Positions 17,967-27,432 are shown, numbered from the stretch's first letter. The stretch: DNA of 64,000 nucleotides from Microbacterium sp. Nx66 (GCF_904066215.1 NZ_LR880474.1:2914001-2978000); one strand, 5' to 3'. The notes: generated by a model not told the origin, from the sequence alone. Numbers and translations are program-made.

Positions 17967-19175
17967 GTGGCGGGCTATCGGGATCTTCTTCGCACGCCGG
18001 GAGTGGGCCGCATGATCGCCGCCCAGCTCACCGCGCGCTTCCCCAACGGGATGATGTCCTTGGCGATCCTGCTGCACGTCGAGCAGCAGACCGGATCGTA
18101 CGGATCGGCGGGCCTCGTGCTCGCCGCGACCAGTGTCGGCCAAGCGGTCGCCGGCCCCATCACCAGCCGGTGGATGGGCGCCTGGGGCATGCGGCGGGTG
18201 CTGACCCTCACCCTGTCCGTCTGCGTCATCGCGGTACTCGGCCTGGGACTGCTGCCCCTCTCGGTCCCGGGATACATGGCCCTGGGCATGATCGCCGGCC
18301 TCTCGACGCCGCCGGTGCAGGCGGCCGTCCGCACCATCTACCCCAAGCTCGTGAACGCCGGTCAGCTCACCCCGCTGTTCTCCCTCGACGCGTCCCTGCA
18401 GGAGATCATCTGGGTGCTGGCGCCGGTCGTCATCACCCTCGTCTCCACCCAGGTCGGCACCATGGAGGGCCTGCTCCTGGTGGCGATCGTCCTCGTCGCC
18501 GGCGGTGCGTGGTTCATCCTCTCCCCCGAGGTCGGCCGCGTGCGCATCCCGCGCAGCCGCAACGCGCTGGGCACGGTCGTGCTCAAGCCGCCCGTGCTCC
18601 TCGCGACCGTCATCGGATTCCTGCTCATCGGCGCCTGCTCCGCGGTCGAGGTCGGCGTGGTCGCGACGTTCGAGCACGGCAGCCTCGCGGCGGGTCTCGT
18701 CCTCGCGGTCTTCTCCGCCGGCAGCCTGGCCGGCGGCCTCGCCTTCGGCCACATCCCGATCGGCCCCTGGGCGATGGCGCGCCGCCTGCTCATCGTCACG
18801 GTGGGCCTCGCCCTCACGATGGTCATGCTCAACGTCTACTGGCTGGGCGGCATGCTCATCCTCGCAGGCATCGGCATCGCCCCCGCCCTCGCGGTGCTGT
18901 TCGCCATCACCACGGCCAGCGTGAAGTTCAGCGAGACCGCCGAGGCCTTCGGCTGGGCGGGCACCGGGCAGCTCATCGGCGCCGCAGCCGGATCGGCGGT
19001 CGCCGGCTTCCTCGTCGACGTCGGCGACTGGCGCGGTGCGTACCTGGCCGCCACCATCTTCGCGGCGGTCGGACTGCTCGTCTCCATCGTGTTCGTGCGG
19101 TCCTTCCCCGATCTGCGTCACCGCGACGCCAGCCCCCATCCCGACACCGAGCCCCTGGCGGTCACCCCCTCATGA
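17967..19175 (+). CDS. MFS transporter
   Basis: A 402-residue protein with about 12 membrane segments. It starts GYRDLLRTPGVGRMIAAQLTARFPNG, a usual N-terminus in actinobacterial MFS efflux-type proteins, and has ITSRWMGAWGMRRV as the loop 2-3 motif. GTG 17967 fits this N-terminus; longer frames upstream lack conservation. The substrate is unknown. The stop overlaps the start of the sugar kinase gene (ATGA), which hints that the two act on a related compound, but no more can be said. Confidence 0.85.
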   Translation: MAGYRDLLRTPGVGRMIAAQLTARFPNGMMSLAILLHVEQQTGSYGSAGLVLAATSVGQAVAGPITSRWMGAWGMRRVLTLTLSVCVIAVLGLGLLPLSVPGYMALGMIAGLSTPPVQAAVRTIYPKLVNAGQLTPLFSLDASLQEIIWVLAPVVITLVSTQVGTMEGLLLVAIVLVAGGAWFILSPEVGRVRIPRSRNALGTVVLKPPVLLATVIGFLLIGACSAVEVGVVATFEHGSLAAGLVLAVFSAGSLAGGLAFGHIPIGPWAMARRLLIVTVGLALTMVMLNVYWLGGMLILAGIGIAPALAVLFAITTASVKFSETAEAFGWAGTGQLIGAAAGSAVAGFLVDVGDWRGAYLAATIFAAVGLLVSIVFVRSFPDLRHRDASPHPDTEPLAVTPS

Positions 19176-20089
19176 GCCCCTCCGTCCCGTCCTCCTCCCC
19201 CGCGATCGTGTGCGTCGGCGAGTCGATGGCCCTGATCACGCCGACCGGCGCCGACCTCACGACCGCCGACACCGCGTCGATCACCCACGCGGGTGCGGAG
19301 GCGAACGTCGCCGTCGGCGTCGCGGCCGCCGGCCACCGGGCCGTCTGGGCCTCTCGTCTCGGCGACGATCCTCTCGGCCGCCGCCTCTCCGCAGAGCTGG
19401 AGCAGCGTCGCGTCGAACTCTGGACCGAGGTCGACCCGGAGGCGCCGACCGGAGTGATGTTCAAGGATCCCGGCGTGGAGTCCTCGGCGGTCTACTACTA
19501 TCGCCGCGGCTCGGCCGCCTCGCGCATGGCACCCGGGTTCCTGTCCCCCGCGCAGCTCGCCGGCGTCCGTATCGTGCACACCACGGGCATCACCCCGGCG
19601 CTGTCTGCGACCTGCCTGGCGATGGTCGACCGGCTCTTCGCGGACGCGCGCACCGCCGGAGCCGTCGTCTCCTTCGATGTGAACGACCGCCGGGCGCTGT
19701 GGAGCCCCGAGGAGGCGGCCGCGACCCTCGCGCGCCTGGCCGACGCCGCCGACATCGCCTTCGTCGGCCGTGACGAGGCCGAGCGCATCTGGGGCACCGC
19801 GACGGCCGCGGAGATCCGCGCGCACCTTCCGCACTGCGGTCTGCTCGTCGTCAAGGACGGCGACGTCGGCGCCACGGCCTTCGCCGGTGACGCGGACCCG
19901 GTCTTCGTGCCCGCGCCGACCGTGGACGTGGTGGAGCCCGTCGGTGCGGGGGACGCCTTCGCCTCCGGGTTCCTGGCCGCGACGCTCGACGGCGCCGACC
20001 TCGAGACCCGCCTGGCCGCAGGACACGAGGCCGCAGCGCGAGTGCTCCGCATCGCGGCCGACCTGCCGCCCCTGGAGCCGGCGCGCTGA
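19172..20089 (+). CDS. PfkB family carbohydrate kinase
   Basis: A 305-residue ATP-dependent ribokinase-fold kinase. VCVGESMALITP is the N-terminal strand, AGAEANVAVGVAAAGH binds substrate, and FVGRDEAERI and VEPVGAGDAFASGFLAATL contain the anion hole and catalytic Asp of the PfkB signature 2. VGESMA and the length resemble 2-keto-3-deoxygluconate kinases, so a keto-sugar acid is a possible substrate; this is inference. The gene overlaps the upstream MFS gene. Confidence 0.85.
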   Translation: MSPSVPSSSPAIVCVGESMALITPTGADLTTADTASITHAGAEANVAVGVAAAGHRAVWASRLGDDPLGRRLSAELEQRRVELWTEVDPEAPTGVMFKDPGVESSAVYYYRRGSAASRMAPGFLSPAQLAGVRIVHTTGITPALSATCLAMVDRLFADARTAGAVVSFDVNDRRALWSPEEAAATLARLADAADIAFVGRDEAERIWGTATAAEIRAHLPHCGLLVVKDGDVGATAFAGDADPVFVPAPTVDVVEPVGAGDAFASGFLAATLDGADLETRLAAGHEAAARVLRIAADLPPLEPAR

Positions 20090-20129
20090 CTCCGCCCGCC
20101 GCGTCCTGGCGCGGTCGTAGGCTGGTGCC

Positions 20130-20888
20130 ATGCCCGCTCCCGTCACCCTTCCCCGCCTGAGCTGGGGCGATCCCGCGGCGGGGCGACGCGCCCTTCTCGT
20201 GCACGGTCTCGGCTCGTCCGGCGCACTCATGTGGCGGCTCGGCGATGCTCTCGCGGCGGCCGGTTGGCACGCGACGGCGGTGGACCTGCGCGGCCACGGT
20301 GACGCCCCGCGGGCCCTCGACTACTCCGTCGCGGCGTATGCCGCGGATCTCGTCGCGACGCGGCCTGCCGGGTCGCGCGCCTGGGACGCCGTCGTCGGGC
20401 ACTCGCTCGGCGGGGCGGCCGGTACGGTGGCCGCCGCCGACGACACGGGCTGGACGCACCGCCTGGTCCTCATCGACCCCGCGATCCACATCGTCCAGCG
20501 GGACGCGGCCATCGTCCGCCACAACCAGGAACGCGCCTTCGCCGACAACCGCCTCGACGCCGTGCGGCAGGAGCATCCGCACTGGCACCCGCAGGACCAG
20601 GAGCTCAAGGCCGACGCCGTCCGGCGGGCGAGTGCGTGGGCGGTCGAGCAGACCAGCGCCCAGAATCAGCCGTGGGACGTCCGCGGACACGCGGCCCGCC
20701 TGACCGTGCCCACGCACGTGATCGGCGGCGACCCCGCCGTCTACAGCATCTTCACCGGACCCCTCGCCGACGAGGTGCTCGCGAGCAACCCCCGCATCTC
20801 CCTGTCGGTCGTGGCCGGCGCCGGCCACTCGGTGCATCGCGACCGCCCGGAGGAATCGATCCGACAGCTCCTGGAGGCTCTGGCATGA
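20130..20888 (+). CDS. Alpha/beta-fold hydrolase
   Basis: A 252-residue cytosolic hydrolase. LLVHGLGSSG forms the oxyanion hole region, VVGHSLGGAAG is the nucleophile elbow with Ser92, and VVAGAGHSVHRDRPE supplies the catalytic His. The substrate is unknown. The stop overlaps the start of the acyl-CoA dehydrogenase gene (ATGA), so the two are co-translated and may act in the same catabolic route. Confidence 0.85.
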   Translation: MPAPVTLPRLSWGDPAAGRRALLVHGLGSSGALMWRLGDALAAAGWHATAVDLRGHGDAPRALDYSVAAYAADLVATRPAGSRAWDAVVGHSLGGAAGTVAAADDTGWTHRLVLIDPAIHIVQRDAAIVRHNQERAFADNRLDAVRQEHPHWHPQDQELKADAVRRASAWAVEQTSAQNQPWDVRGHAARLTVPTHVIGGDPAVYSIFTGPLADEVLASNPRISLSVVAGAGHSVHRDRPEESIRQLLEALA

Positions 20889-22045
20889 ACGACTTCGACC
20901 CGTCGGCGTATCTCCCCGACGACCTGCTCGACCGCATCCGCGAACGGGCGCCGATCCACGACCGGGAGAACACCTTCCCCCAGGCGGACCTCGACGAGCT
21001 CCGCGCAGCCGGCTACCTGTCCATCCTCGTGCCCCGGGAGCGCGGCGGCGCGGGACTCGGCCTGGAGCAGGCGGCCGTCCTCCAGCAGCGGCTCGCCGGC
21101 GCCGCGCCCGCAACGGCCCTGGCGATCAATATGCACCTGGTCTGGACCGGCGTGGCCAAGGTCTTCTCGGATCGCGGGGTCCCCGGTCTCGAGTTCGTGC
21201 AGGACGGCGCCGTGGCCGGAGAGGTCTTCGCGTTCGGCATCAGCGAGGGCGGCAACGACCTCGTGCTGTTCGGGAGCGACACGGCGGCGGTCCCGGACGG
21301 CGGCGGCGGCTACGCCTTCACCGGCACCAAGATCTTCACCTCGCTCGCCCCCGTGTGGACGAAGCTCGGCCTGCACGGCCTCGACACCACGAGCCCGGAC
21401 GCGCCGAAGCTCGTGTTCGCCTTCGTCGACCGCACGTCCGCGGTCACCACTGCGGATGACTGGGACACCCTCGGCATGCGCGGCACACAGAGCCGGACCA
21501 CGCGGCTCGACGGCGCCGTCGCGGATGCGGCGCACGTGGTGCGGCGCATCGACCCGGGACCCAGCCCGGACCCGATCGTCTTCGGCATCTTCTCCGTCTT
21601 CGAGATCCTCCTCGCCTCCGTCTACACCGGCATCGCGCGCCGGGCCCTCGAGCTGGCCGTGGCGGCGGCGCACCGACGTCGCTCGAAGAAGAGCGGCACC
21701 GCGTACAGCCAGGATCCGGACATCCGCTGGCGTATCGCCGACATGGCCCTCGCCTACGACGCGCTCCCGCCGCAGATCGCCGCCCTCGCCCGCGACGTGG
21801 ATGAGCGCGCGGACCGCGGCGCCGGCTGGTTCCCCGCGCTCTCGGGAGTCAAGCACCGGGCGGTGACGATGGCCAAGCAGGTGGTCGACGAGGCGATGCT
21901 GGTGGCCGGTGGCGGCTCGTACTTCTCCGGCAACGAGCTCTCCCGGCTGTACCGCGACGTCCTCGCCGGGGCGTTCCACCCCTCCGACCCCGAGTCGGCG
22001 CACGCCACAGCGGCGAGCGCCTGGCTCGGCCCGATCGAGGCCTGA
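20885..22045 (+). CDS. Acyl-CoA dehydrogenase family protein
   Basis: A 386-residue flavoprotein. The N-terminal helical domain has LRAAGYLSILVPRERGGAGLGL, the beta-domain has FGISEGGNDLVLFG and YAFTGTKIFTSLAP, and LGMRGTQSRTTRLD matches the LGMRGTxS segment of the family. The C-terminal domain has VDEAMLVAGGGSYFSGNELSRLYRDVLAGAFHPS. This is closer to the monooxygenase/DszC-like branch than to beta-oxidation enzymes, but the substrate is unknown. Confidence 0.85.
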   Translation: MNDFDPSAYLPDDLLDRIRERAPIHDRENTFPQADLDELRAAGYLSILVPRERGGAGLGLEQAAVLQQRLAGAAPATALAINMHLVWTGVAKVFSDRGVPGLEFVQDGAVAGEVFAFGISEGGNDLVLFGSDTAAVPDGGGGYAFTGTKIFTSLAPVWTKLGLHGLDTTSPDAPKLVFAFVDRTSAVTTADDWDTLGMRGTQSRTTRLDGAVADAAHVVRRIDPGPSPDPIVFGIFSVFEILLASVYTGIARRALELAVAAAHRRRSKKSGTAYSQDPDIRWRIADMALAYDALPPQIAALARDVDERADRGAGWFPALSGVKHRAVTMAKQVVDEAMLVAGGGSYFSGNELSRLYRDVLAGAFHPSDPESAHATAASAWLGPIEA

Positions 22046-22099
22046 TCGGCGCACGCGGACCCCGTTGTCCGCGATCGTCCGCAGTGCCAGGATCGCACC

Positions 22100-22567
22100 A
22101 TGGCACCGTCGAAGAAGGACCACACCCTCGACGCGATCTCCAAGACCATCGTCGAGATGCTGCAGGAGGACGGCCGCCGCTCGTACTCCGAGATCGGCCG
22201 CATCGTGGGGCTGAGCGAGGCCGCCGTCCGCCAGCGGGTGCAGCGCCTCACGGAGTCGGGCATCATGCAGATCGTCGCGGTGACGGATCCCATGCAGCTC
22301 GGCTTCCACCGGCAGGCGATGGTGGGCGTCAAGGTCGCCGGCGACGCGCGGGGCGTGGCCGAGGCGATCGCCGACATCGACGAGGTCGACTACGTCGTGA
22401 TCACGGTCGGATCGTTCGATGTGCTCGTCGAGGCGGTGTGCGAGGACGACGACCATCTGCTGGCGCTCGTCAACGACCGCATCCGTCCGATCCAGGGCGT
22501 GGTGTCGACGGAGACCTTCATCTACGCGAAGCTCCAGAAGCAGCAGTTCGCCTGGGGCACACGCTGA
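22100..22567 (+). CDS. Lrp/AsnC family transcriptional regulator
   Basis: A 155-residue regulator with an N-terminal helix-turn-helix (DGRRSYSEIGRIVGLSEAAV and RQRVQRLTESGIMQIVAVTD, about 20-65) and a C-terminal RAM ligand-binding domain (residues 70-145). It follows the acyl-CoA dehydrogenase gene by 54 bases and converges with the PucR gene. In related genomes such regulators often sit near amine or amino-acid catabolism genes. The nearby dehydrogenase/aminotransferase pair is a candidate target. Confidence 0.9.
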   Translation: MAPSKKDHTLDAISKTIVEMLQEDGRRSYSEIGRIVGLSEAAVRQRVQRLTESGIMQIVAVTDPMQLGFHRQAMVGVKVAGDARGVAEAIADIDEVDYVVITVGSFDVLVEAVCEDDDHLLALVNDRIRPIQGVVSTETFIYAKLQKQQFAWGTR

Positions 22568-22576
22568 CCGTCCCGC

Positions 22577-24118
22577 TCAGAGCGGCGGCGTCGTATCACG
22601 ACGGCGGGCGAGCAGGGCGAGGTGCAGGGCGGCGAGGGTCTCCCCGTCGTCCAGATCCGCGCCCAGCAGGTCGCCGATGAGCGCGAGGCGCTGATAGAAC
22701 ACCGAGCGGGAGAGATGGCTCGCGGCCGCCGCGGCGGAGCGGTTGCCCGGGTGCGCCACGAGAGCGGCGAGCACGGCGAGCAGATCGCCTCGGCGATCCC
22801 TGTCGTGACGCACGAGCGGATCCAGCATCTGCTCGCTGTGCGCCTGGAGTCGCCGATCGTCGCGCAGGGCGGACACGAGGCGCTCGAGCGGCCGGTCGGC
22901 GACGCGGCGGACCGCCGGCACGTCACCCCCGGACGGCCGCGCGGCGAGGTCGAGCGCGGCACGGGTCGAGGCCAGGAGTCCGAGCACGCCTTCGGCGCTC
23001 GGACCGAGGATCGCGGGCGCACCGCCGGAGAGGTGGCGGACGGCCGCATCGGACAGGGCGCCGACGCCGGTCGCGACGAGCAGCACCACGTCGGCGCCGC
23101 GCCGCGAGCCCACCGCAGCCAGACCGGCCGCACGCGCACGGGCGACCAGCCGGTCCGATGCCTCGTCGGTGCGGAACACGAGCCCGGTGCCGGTGGTGCC
23201 CGCGAGATCCAGCCCGAGCCGCCGGAGCCGGACCTCGACATCCTCCTCACGGGCGAAGCGCGCGCCGAGGAGATCCTCGATGAGGCTGCGGTGCGCGAGC
23301 ACGGTCCACGCGCCTTCCCCGTCGGCGAGGCAACCGAAGGCGAGGGCGGTCGCCCCCAGCTCCAAGACGGTGGCGCGACCGGCGGGATGCGGTGGACCGT
23401 CCGCCGCGATGAGCCAGCCCCAGCGCACACCGCGCGCCTGCACCGGCACACGGTCACCGCCATCCGGGCCGGGCGGACGGAGAGCCTGGCCGACCGGAAC
23501 GCGGAGAGCTTCGACGGCGACGACCTCTCCTGCCAGGTTCTCGAGGTGGACGGGGACGTCGAGCGCACGGGCGACCTCCGACACGATGAGGTCGGCCGGT
23601 GCGCCACGGAGGCTGAGGGCGGTGAAGAGATCATGCAGACGCTGCCGTTCGCGGAGCGCCGCGGTCTGCGCTTCGATCAGCGCCCGGTGCACGGCCTCGG
23701 TCACCGCGACGAACTTCACCTCCACCGCGAGCGCGACGAGGGCGAGACCGGCGGCGGCGCAGGCCTCGATGACCGCGTCCGGGACGCGGGACATCCGCGG
23801 GCCGAGTTCGATCACGATGCCCGAGACCCCGATCGCCGCCAGCTCCGCCACGAGCACGCGCAGTGCTGCGGTGCCGGTCGGCCAGGCGGCGCCGGTCGTG
23901 AGCAGCAGCTCGCCGCCGTCGAGCAGGCGGGCGACGTCGGCGCTGTCCGAGACGTGGACCCACCGCACCCCGGCCTCGAGTGCCGGGCCGCCGACAAGGA
24001 CGGTCGGCGCTCCCTCCTGGACCGCGGGAAGAGCGAGGACGTCCCCGACGAGCAGCGCCGACGAGCGCCGATCCGGACGGTCTGTCCGACCGAAGAAGAA
24101 CTCCTGACGCTCTGCCAC
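22577..24118 (-). CDS. PucR family transcriptional regulator
   Basis: A 513-residue regulator. An N-terminal PucR-like ligand domain (residues 18-130: LLVGDVLALPAVQEGAPTVL, WVHVSDSADVARLLDGGELLL) is followed by a GAF/GGDEF-like middle. A C-terminal helix-turn-helix of the HTH_30 type ends it (about 430-505: HPGNRSAAAAASHLSRSVFY). PucR regulators commonly control catabolism of purines, amines or GABA/beta-alanine. Start GTG 24118 has GGAG ten bases upstream. The gene is divergent from the semialdehyde dehydrogenase/aminotransferase pair, 98 bases away, its probable target. Confidence 0.9.
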   Translation of the reverse strand: MAERQEFFFGRTDRPDRRSSALLVGDVLALPAVQEGAPTVLVGGPALEAGVRWVHVSDSADVARLLDGGELLLTTGAAWPTGTAALRVLVAELAAIGVSGIVIELGPRMSRVPDAVIEACAAAGLALVALAVEVKFVAVTEAVHRALIEAQTAALRERQRLHDLFTALSLRGAPADLIVSEVARALDVPVHLENLAGEVVAVEALRVPVGQALRPPGPDGGDRVPVQARGVRWGWLIAADGPPHPAGRATVLELGATALAFGCLADGEGAWTVLAHRSLIEDLLGARFAREEDVEVRLRRLGLDLAGTTGTGLVFRTDEASDRLVARARAAGLAAVGSRRGADVVLLVATGVGALSDAAVRHLSGGAPAILGPSAEGVLGLLASTRAALDLAARPSGGDVPAVRRVADRPLERLVSALRDDRRLQAHSEQMLDPLVRHDRDRRGDLLAVLAALVAHPGNRSAAAAASHLSRSVFYQRLALIGDLLGADLDDGETLAALHLALLARRRDTTPPL

Positions 24119-24216
24119 TCTGCACGGGCTCCGTTCTCTGTGAGCATGGGCCGAGCCCCAGCGTAGCGACCCTCGGTCAGAGTGTGCGATACGCGATCCA
24201 CTGCGAAGGAGCACCT

Positions 24217-25701
24217 GTGAACACCGTCCGTCATCTCATCAACGGCACCGAGACGGCCGCTGCGGCGCGCCGCGGCCCCGTCTTCGACCCGGCGACAGGA
24301 GCCGTCACGAAGGAGGTCGCCTTCGCCTCGGCCGCCGAGGTCGACGCCGCCGTCGCCGCCGCGGCTGCGGCACTCCCGGCGTGGCGGGAGACGAGCCTCA
24401 TCAAACGCGCCGACGTGTTCTTCCGGCTCCGCCAGCTCCTCACGGAGCGCACGGACGAGCTGGCGGCGATCGTCACGTCCGAGCACGGCAAGGTCCTGTC
24501 CGACGCGGCCGGCGAGGTGTCCCGGGGCATCGAGAACGTCGAGTTCGCGGCCGGCCTCGTACATCTGCTCAAGGGCGAGCGCAGCGAGCAGGTCGCCCGC
24601 GGGGTCGACGTGCACTCCGTCAAGCAGCCGGTCGGGGTGGTCGCCGCCATCACCCCGTTCAACTTCCCGGTCATGGTGCCGCTGTGGATGGTCGCCTCGG
24701 CCATCGCCTGCGGCAACACCGTCGTCCTCAAGCCCAGTGAGAAGGATCCGTCCGCCGCGGTGTGGCTCGCACGGCTGTTCCACGAGGCGGGCCTGCCGGA
24801 CGGCGTCCTCAACGTCGTGCACGGCGACCGGGAGGCCGTCGACGCGCTTCTCGAGTCCCCGCGGGTGCAGGCGGTGAGCTTCGTCGGATCGACGCCCATC
24901 GCCCGGGCGATCTACCAGCGGGCGTCTGCCGCCGGGAAGCGCGTCCAAGCGCTCGGTGGCGCGAAGAACCACATGGTCGTGATGCCCGACGCCGACATCG
25001 ACGCGGCCGCCGACGCCGCCGTCTCCGCGGCCTACGGCTCCGCGGGCGAACGCTGCATGGCGGTGTCCGTGCTCGTGGCCGTGGGCGACATCGCCGACGA
25101 CCTCGTCGCCGCGATCGCCCGCCGCATCGACGGCCTCTCGATCGGCCCCGGCACGGACCCGGCGAGCGCGATGGGCCCGCTCATCACCGCGGAGCACCGC
25201 GATCGCGTCGCGTCCTATGTCGCGGGAGCCCCCGGAGAGGGCGCCAGGGTCGTCGTCGACGGCACGAGCGCGGAGTTCGACGGCGACGGCTTCTTCCTCG
25301 GCGCGAGCCTGATCGACGACGTCACCCCTGGCATGCGCGTCTATGACGACGAGATCTTCGGCCCGGTCCTGTCCGTCGTGCGCGTGGGCTCCTACGCGGA
25401 GGCCGTCGCGTTGGTCAACGCGAACGCCTACGGCAACGGCACGGCGATCTTCACGCGCGACGGCGGGACGGCACGGCAGTACGAGTTCGACATCGAGGTC
25501 GGCATGGTCGGCGTCAACGTCCCGATCCCGGTGCCCGTCGGCGCGTACTCCTTCGGCGGGTGGAAGGACTCCCTCTTCGGCGACGCGCACATCTACGGCC
25601 CGGAGTCCGTGCACTTCTACACGCGGTCGAAGGTCGTGACGACGCGGTGGCCCGACCACACCCCGTCGCAGATCGACCTCGGCTTCCCGAGCAACCACTG
25701 A
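24217..25701 (+). CDS. mmsA: CoA-acylating methylmalonate-semialdehyde dehydrogenase
   Basis: A 494-residue aldehyde dehydrogenase. AITPFNFPVMVPLWM and VVLKPSEKDPS form the NAD site, SFVGSTPIARAIYQ the Rossmann loop, and YGSAGERCMAVSVLVAVG carries the catalytic Cys280. GERCMA is the mark of the MmsA/IolA branch, which makes acetyl-CoA or propionyl-CoA from malonate or methylmalonate semialdehyde. GTG 24217 has GAAGGAG seven bases upstream. With the aminotransferase 15 bases downstream, beta-alanine (or beta-aminoisobutyrate) to acetyl-CoA is the most likely pathway. Confidence 0.92.
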   Translation: MNTVRHLINGTETAAAARRGPVFDPATGAVTKEVAFASAAEVDAAVAAAAAALPAWRETSLIKRADVFFRLRQLLTERTDELAAIVTSEHGKVLSDAAGEVSRGIENVEFAAGLVHLLKGERSEQVARGVDVHSVKQPVGVVAAITPFNFPVMVPLWMVASAIACGNTVVLKPSEKDPSAAVWLARLFHEAGLPDGVLNVVHGDREAVDALLESPRVQAVSFVGSTPIARAIYQRASAAGKRVQALGGAKNHMVVMPDADIDAAADAAVSAAYGSAGERCMAVSVLVAVGDIADDLVAAIARRIDGLSIGPGTDPASAMGPLITAEHRDRVASYVAGAPGEGARVVVDGTSAEFDGDGFFLGASLIDDVTPGMRVYDDEIFGPVLSVVRVGSYAEAVALVNANAYGNGTAIFTRDGGTARQYEFDIEVGMVGVNVPIPVPVGAYSFGGWKDSLFGDAHIYGPESVHFYTRSKVVTTRWPDHTPSQIDLGFPSNH

Positions 25702-25716
25702 CGAGGAGCGATCACG

Positions 25717-27105
25717 ATGACGACCTTCACCGACCGCCACGGGGTCTCCTCCCCCCTCCCCGCCCCCGACGCCGAAGCGCAGGTGCGCGCCGACGACCGC
25801 GCCCACGTCTTCCACTCCTGGAGCGCCCAGGCGCTGATCGACCCGTTGCCGGTCGCCGCCGGCCAGGGCTCGACGTTCTGGGACTACGAGGGCACCGCCT
25901 ACCTCGACTTCTCCAGCCAGCTCGTGAACCTCAACCTCGGCCATCAGCACCCGGACCTCGTCGCCGCGATCCAGCGGCAGGCCGGGCGGCTCGCGACCAT
26001 CCAGCCGTCGATGGCCAATGATGTGCGGGGTGAGCTCGCGCGCCTCATCGCCGAGGTCGCCCCGGACGGCTTCGAGAAGGTGTTCTTCACGAACGGCGGC
26101 GCGGAGGCGAATGAGTACGCGGTGCGCATGGCCCGGCAGGCCACGGGCCGCCGGAAGGTGCTGTCGATGTACCGCAGCTACCACGGCTCCACCGCCACCG
26201 CGATCTCCCTCACCGGCGACCCCCGTCGCTGGGCGAACGACGTCACGGACACCGGCGCCGTGCGGTTCTTCGGCCCGTACCTGTACCGCTCCCCGTTCCA
26301 CAGCGAGACGCCGGAGCAGGAGACGGAGCGCGCCCTCGCGCATCTGGAGCAGACCATCCAGCTCGAGGGCCCGCAGACGATCGCCGCGATCATCGTCGAG
26401 ACAGTGGTCGGCACCAACGGCGTGCTGCTTCCGCCGCCCGGCTATCTGCCCGGGGTGCGCGCGCTGTGCGACCGCTACGGGATCGTCTTCATCGCCGACG
26501 AGGTGATGGTGGGGTTCGGCCGGCTCGGCGAATGGTTCGGCATCGACGCCTTCGAGGGGCGCCCCGACCTGATCACCTTCGCGAAGGGGGTGAACTCGGG
26601 CTACGTCCCGCTCGGCGGCGTCGTGATCTCGGACCGCATCGCCGCAGCCTTCGACACCGTTCCGTTCGCGGGCGGGCTCACGTACTCCGGACACCCTCTC
26701 GCCTGCGCGGCCGGTGTCGCCACGTTCGAGGTGTACCGCCGCGACGGCATCCTGGAACGGGTACGCGACCTCGGCGAGCGGATCGTCGGCCCGACGCTGC
26801 GCGCGTGGGCATCGTCGCATCCGAGCGTGGGTGAGGTACGCGGCCGCGGCCTGTTCTGGGCGGTGGAGCTCGTGCGGGACCAGCAGACCAGGGAGCCGCT
26901 GGTGCCGTTCAACGCGACCGGTACCGATGCCGCGCCGATGACCGCGTTCGCAGCCGCCGCGAAGCGGGCAGGAGTCTGGCCCTTCACGCACTTCCACCGC
27001 GTGCACATCGCCCCGCCGCTGGTGATCGAGGAGGCGGAGCTGGTGCGGGGACTGGCCGGGATCGAGGAGGCGCTGACGGTCGCCGACGATATCGCCGCCG
27101 GCTGA
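25717..27105 (+). CDS. Class III aminotransferase (beta-alanine/omega-amino acid type)
   Basis: A 462-residue PLP enzyme of fold type I. FFTNGGAEANEYAVRMAR binds the cofactor phosphate, FIADEVMVGFGRLGEW contains Asp261, and ITFAKGVNSGYVPLGG contains Lys290, which forms the internal aldimine. The N-terminal HVFHSWSAQALIDPLPV region fits omega-amino acid:pyruvate transaminases. Together with MmsA it would turn an omega-amino acid such as beta-alanine into a semialdehyde and then an acyl-CoA. The exact amine donor is inferred from context. Confidence 0.88.
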   Translation: MTTFTDRHGVSSPLPAPDAEAQVRADDRAHVFHSWSAQALIDPLPVAAGQGSTFWDYEGTAYLDFSSQLVNLNLGHQHPDLVAAIQRQAGRLATIQPSMANDVRGELARLIAEVAPDGFEKVFFTNGGAEANEYAVRMARQATGRRKVLSMYRSYHGSTATAISLTGDPRRWANDVTDTGAVRFFGPYLYRSPFHSETPEQETERALAHLEQTIQLEGPQTIAAIIVETVVGTNGVLLPPPGYLPGVRALCDRYGIVFIADEVMVGFGRLGEWFGIDAFEGRPDLITFAKGVNSGYVPLGGVVISDRIAAAFDTVPFAGGLTYSGHPLACAAGVATFEVYRRDGILERVRDLGERIVGPTLRAWASSHPSVGEVRGRGLFWAVELVRDQQTREPLVPFNATGTDAAPMTAFAAAAKRAGVWPFTHFHRVHIAPPLVIEEAELVRGLAGIEEALTVADDIAAG

Positions 27106-27123
27106 GCGGCCGGCGGCGCCCGC

Positions 27124-27396
27124 CTACTTGCGGTCGAAGTCGAACGCCTTGAGGAGCTCGCCGACGGCCTTGTCGCGCTCCTCGCCGCCGTCCTCGAACA
27201 TGTGGGTGACGTGCGTGCGCAGGTGGTTCTCCAACAGCAGACGGTTGAGTGACTCGAGGGAGCGCTGGATCGCGCGGGACTGCGTGATGATGTCCATGCA
27301 GTACTCCTCGTTCTCGATCATCCGCGCGACACCGCGCATCTGACCCTCGAGGATGCTGGTGCGGTGCAGAGCGCGCTTCTTGATGTCTTCGATCAC
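27124..27396 (-). CDS. CsoR/RcnR family metal-sensing repressor
   Basis: A 90-residue helical protein of the DUF156 family with RTSILEGQMRGVARMIENE and a second helix, DIITQSRAIQRSLESLNRLL. The metal-site residues are Cys33, His58 and His62. Copper CsoR proteins have Cys-His-Cys, while the nickel/cobalt sensor RcnR has Cys-His-His, so this protein matches the RcnR fingerprint at these three positions (no His3). No metal pump is adjacent. The divergent neighbour is DUF445, 36 bases away. Confidence 0.88.
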   Translation of the reverse strand: MIEDIKKRALHRTSILEGQMRGVARMIENEEYCMDIITQSRAIQRSLESLNRLLLENHLRTHVTHMFEDGGEERDKAVGELLKAFDFDRK

Positions 27397-27432
27397 GTAT
27401 CGAGGCTACTCGCCCCGTGAAAGGATGACGTC

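Noticed and set aside
23812..27006. 1064-codon minus-strand frame opposite mmsA and the aminotransferase
   Set aside because: Antisense shadow of two clear enzyme genes; Arg/Asp/Gly-rich without motifs.
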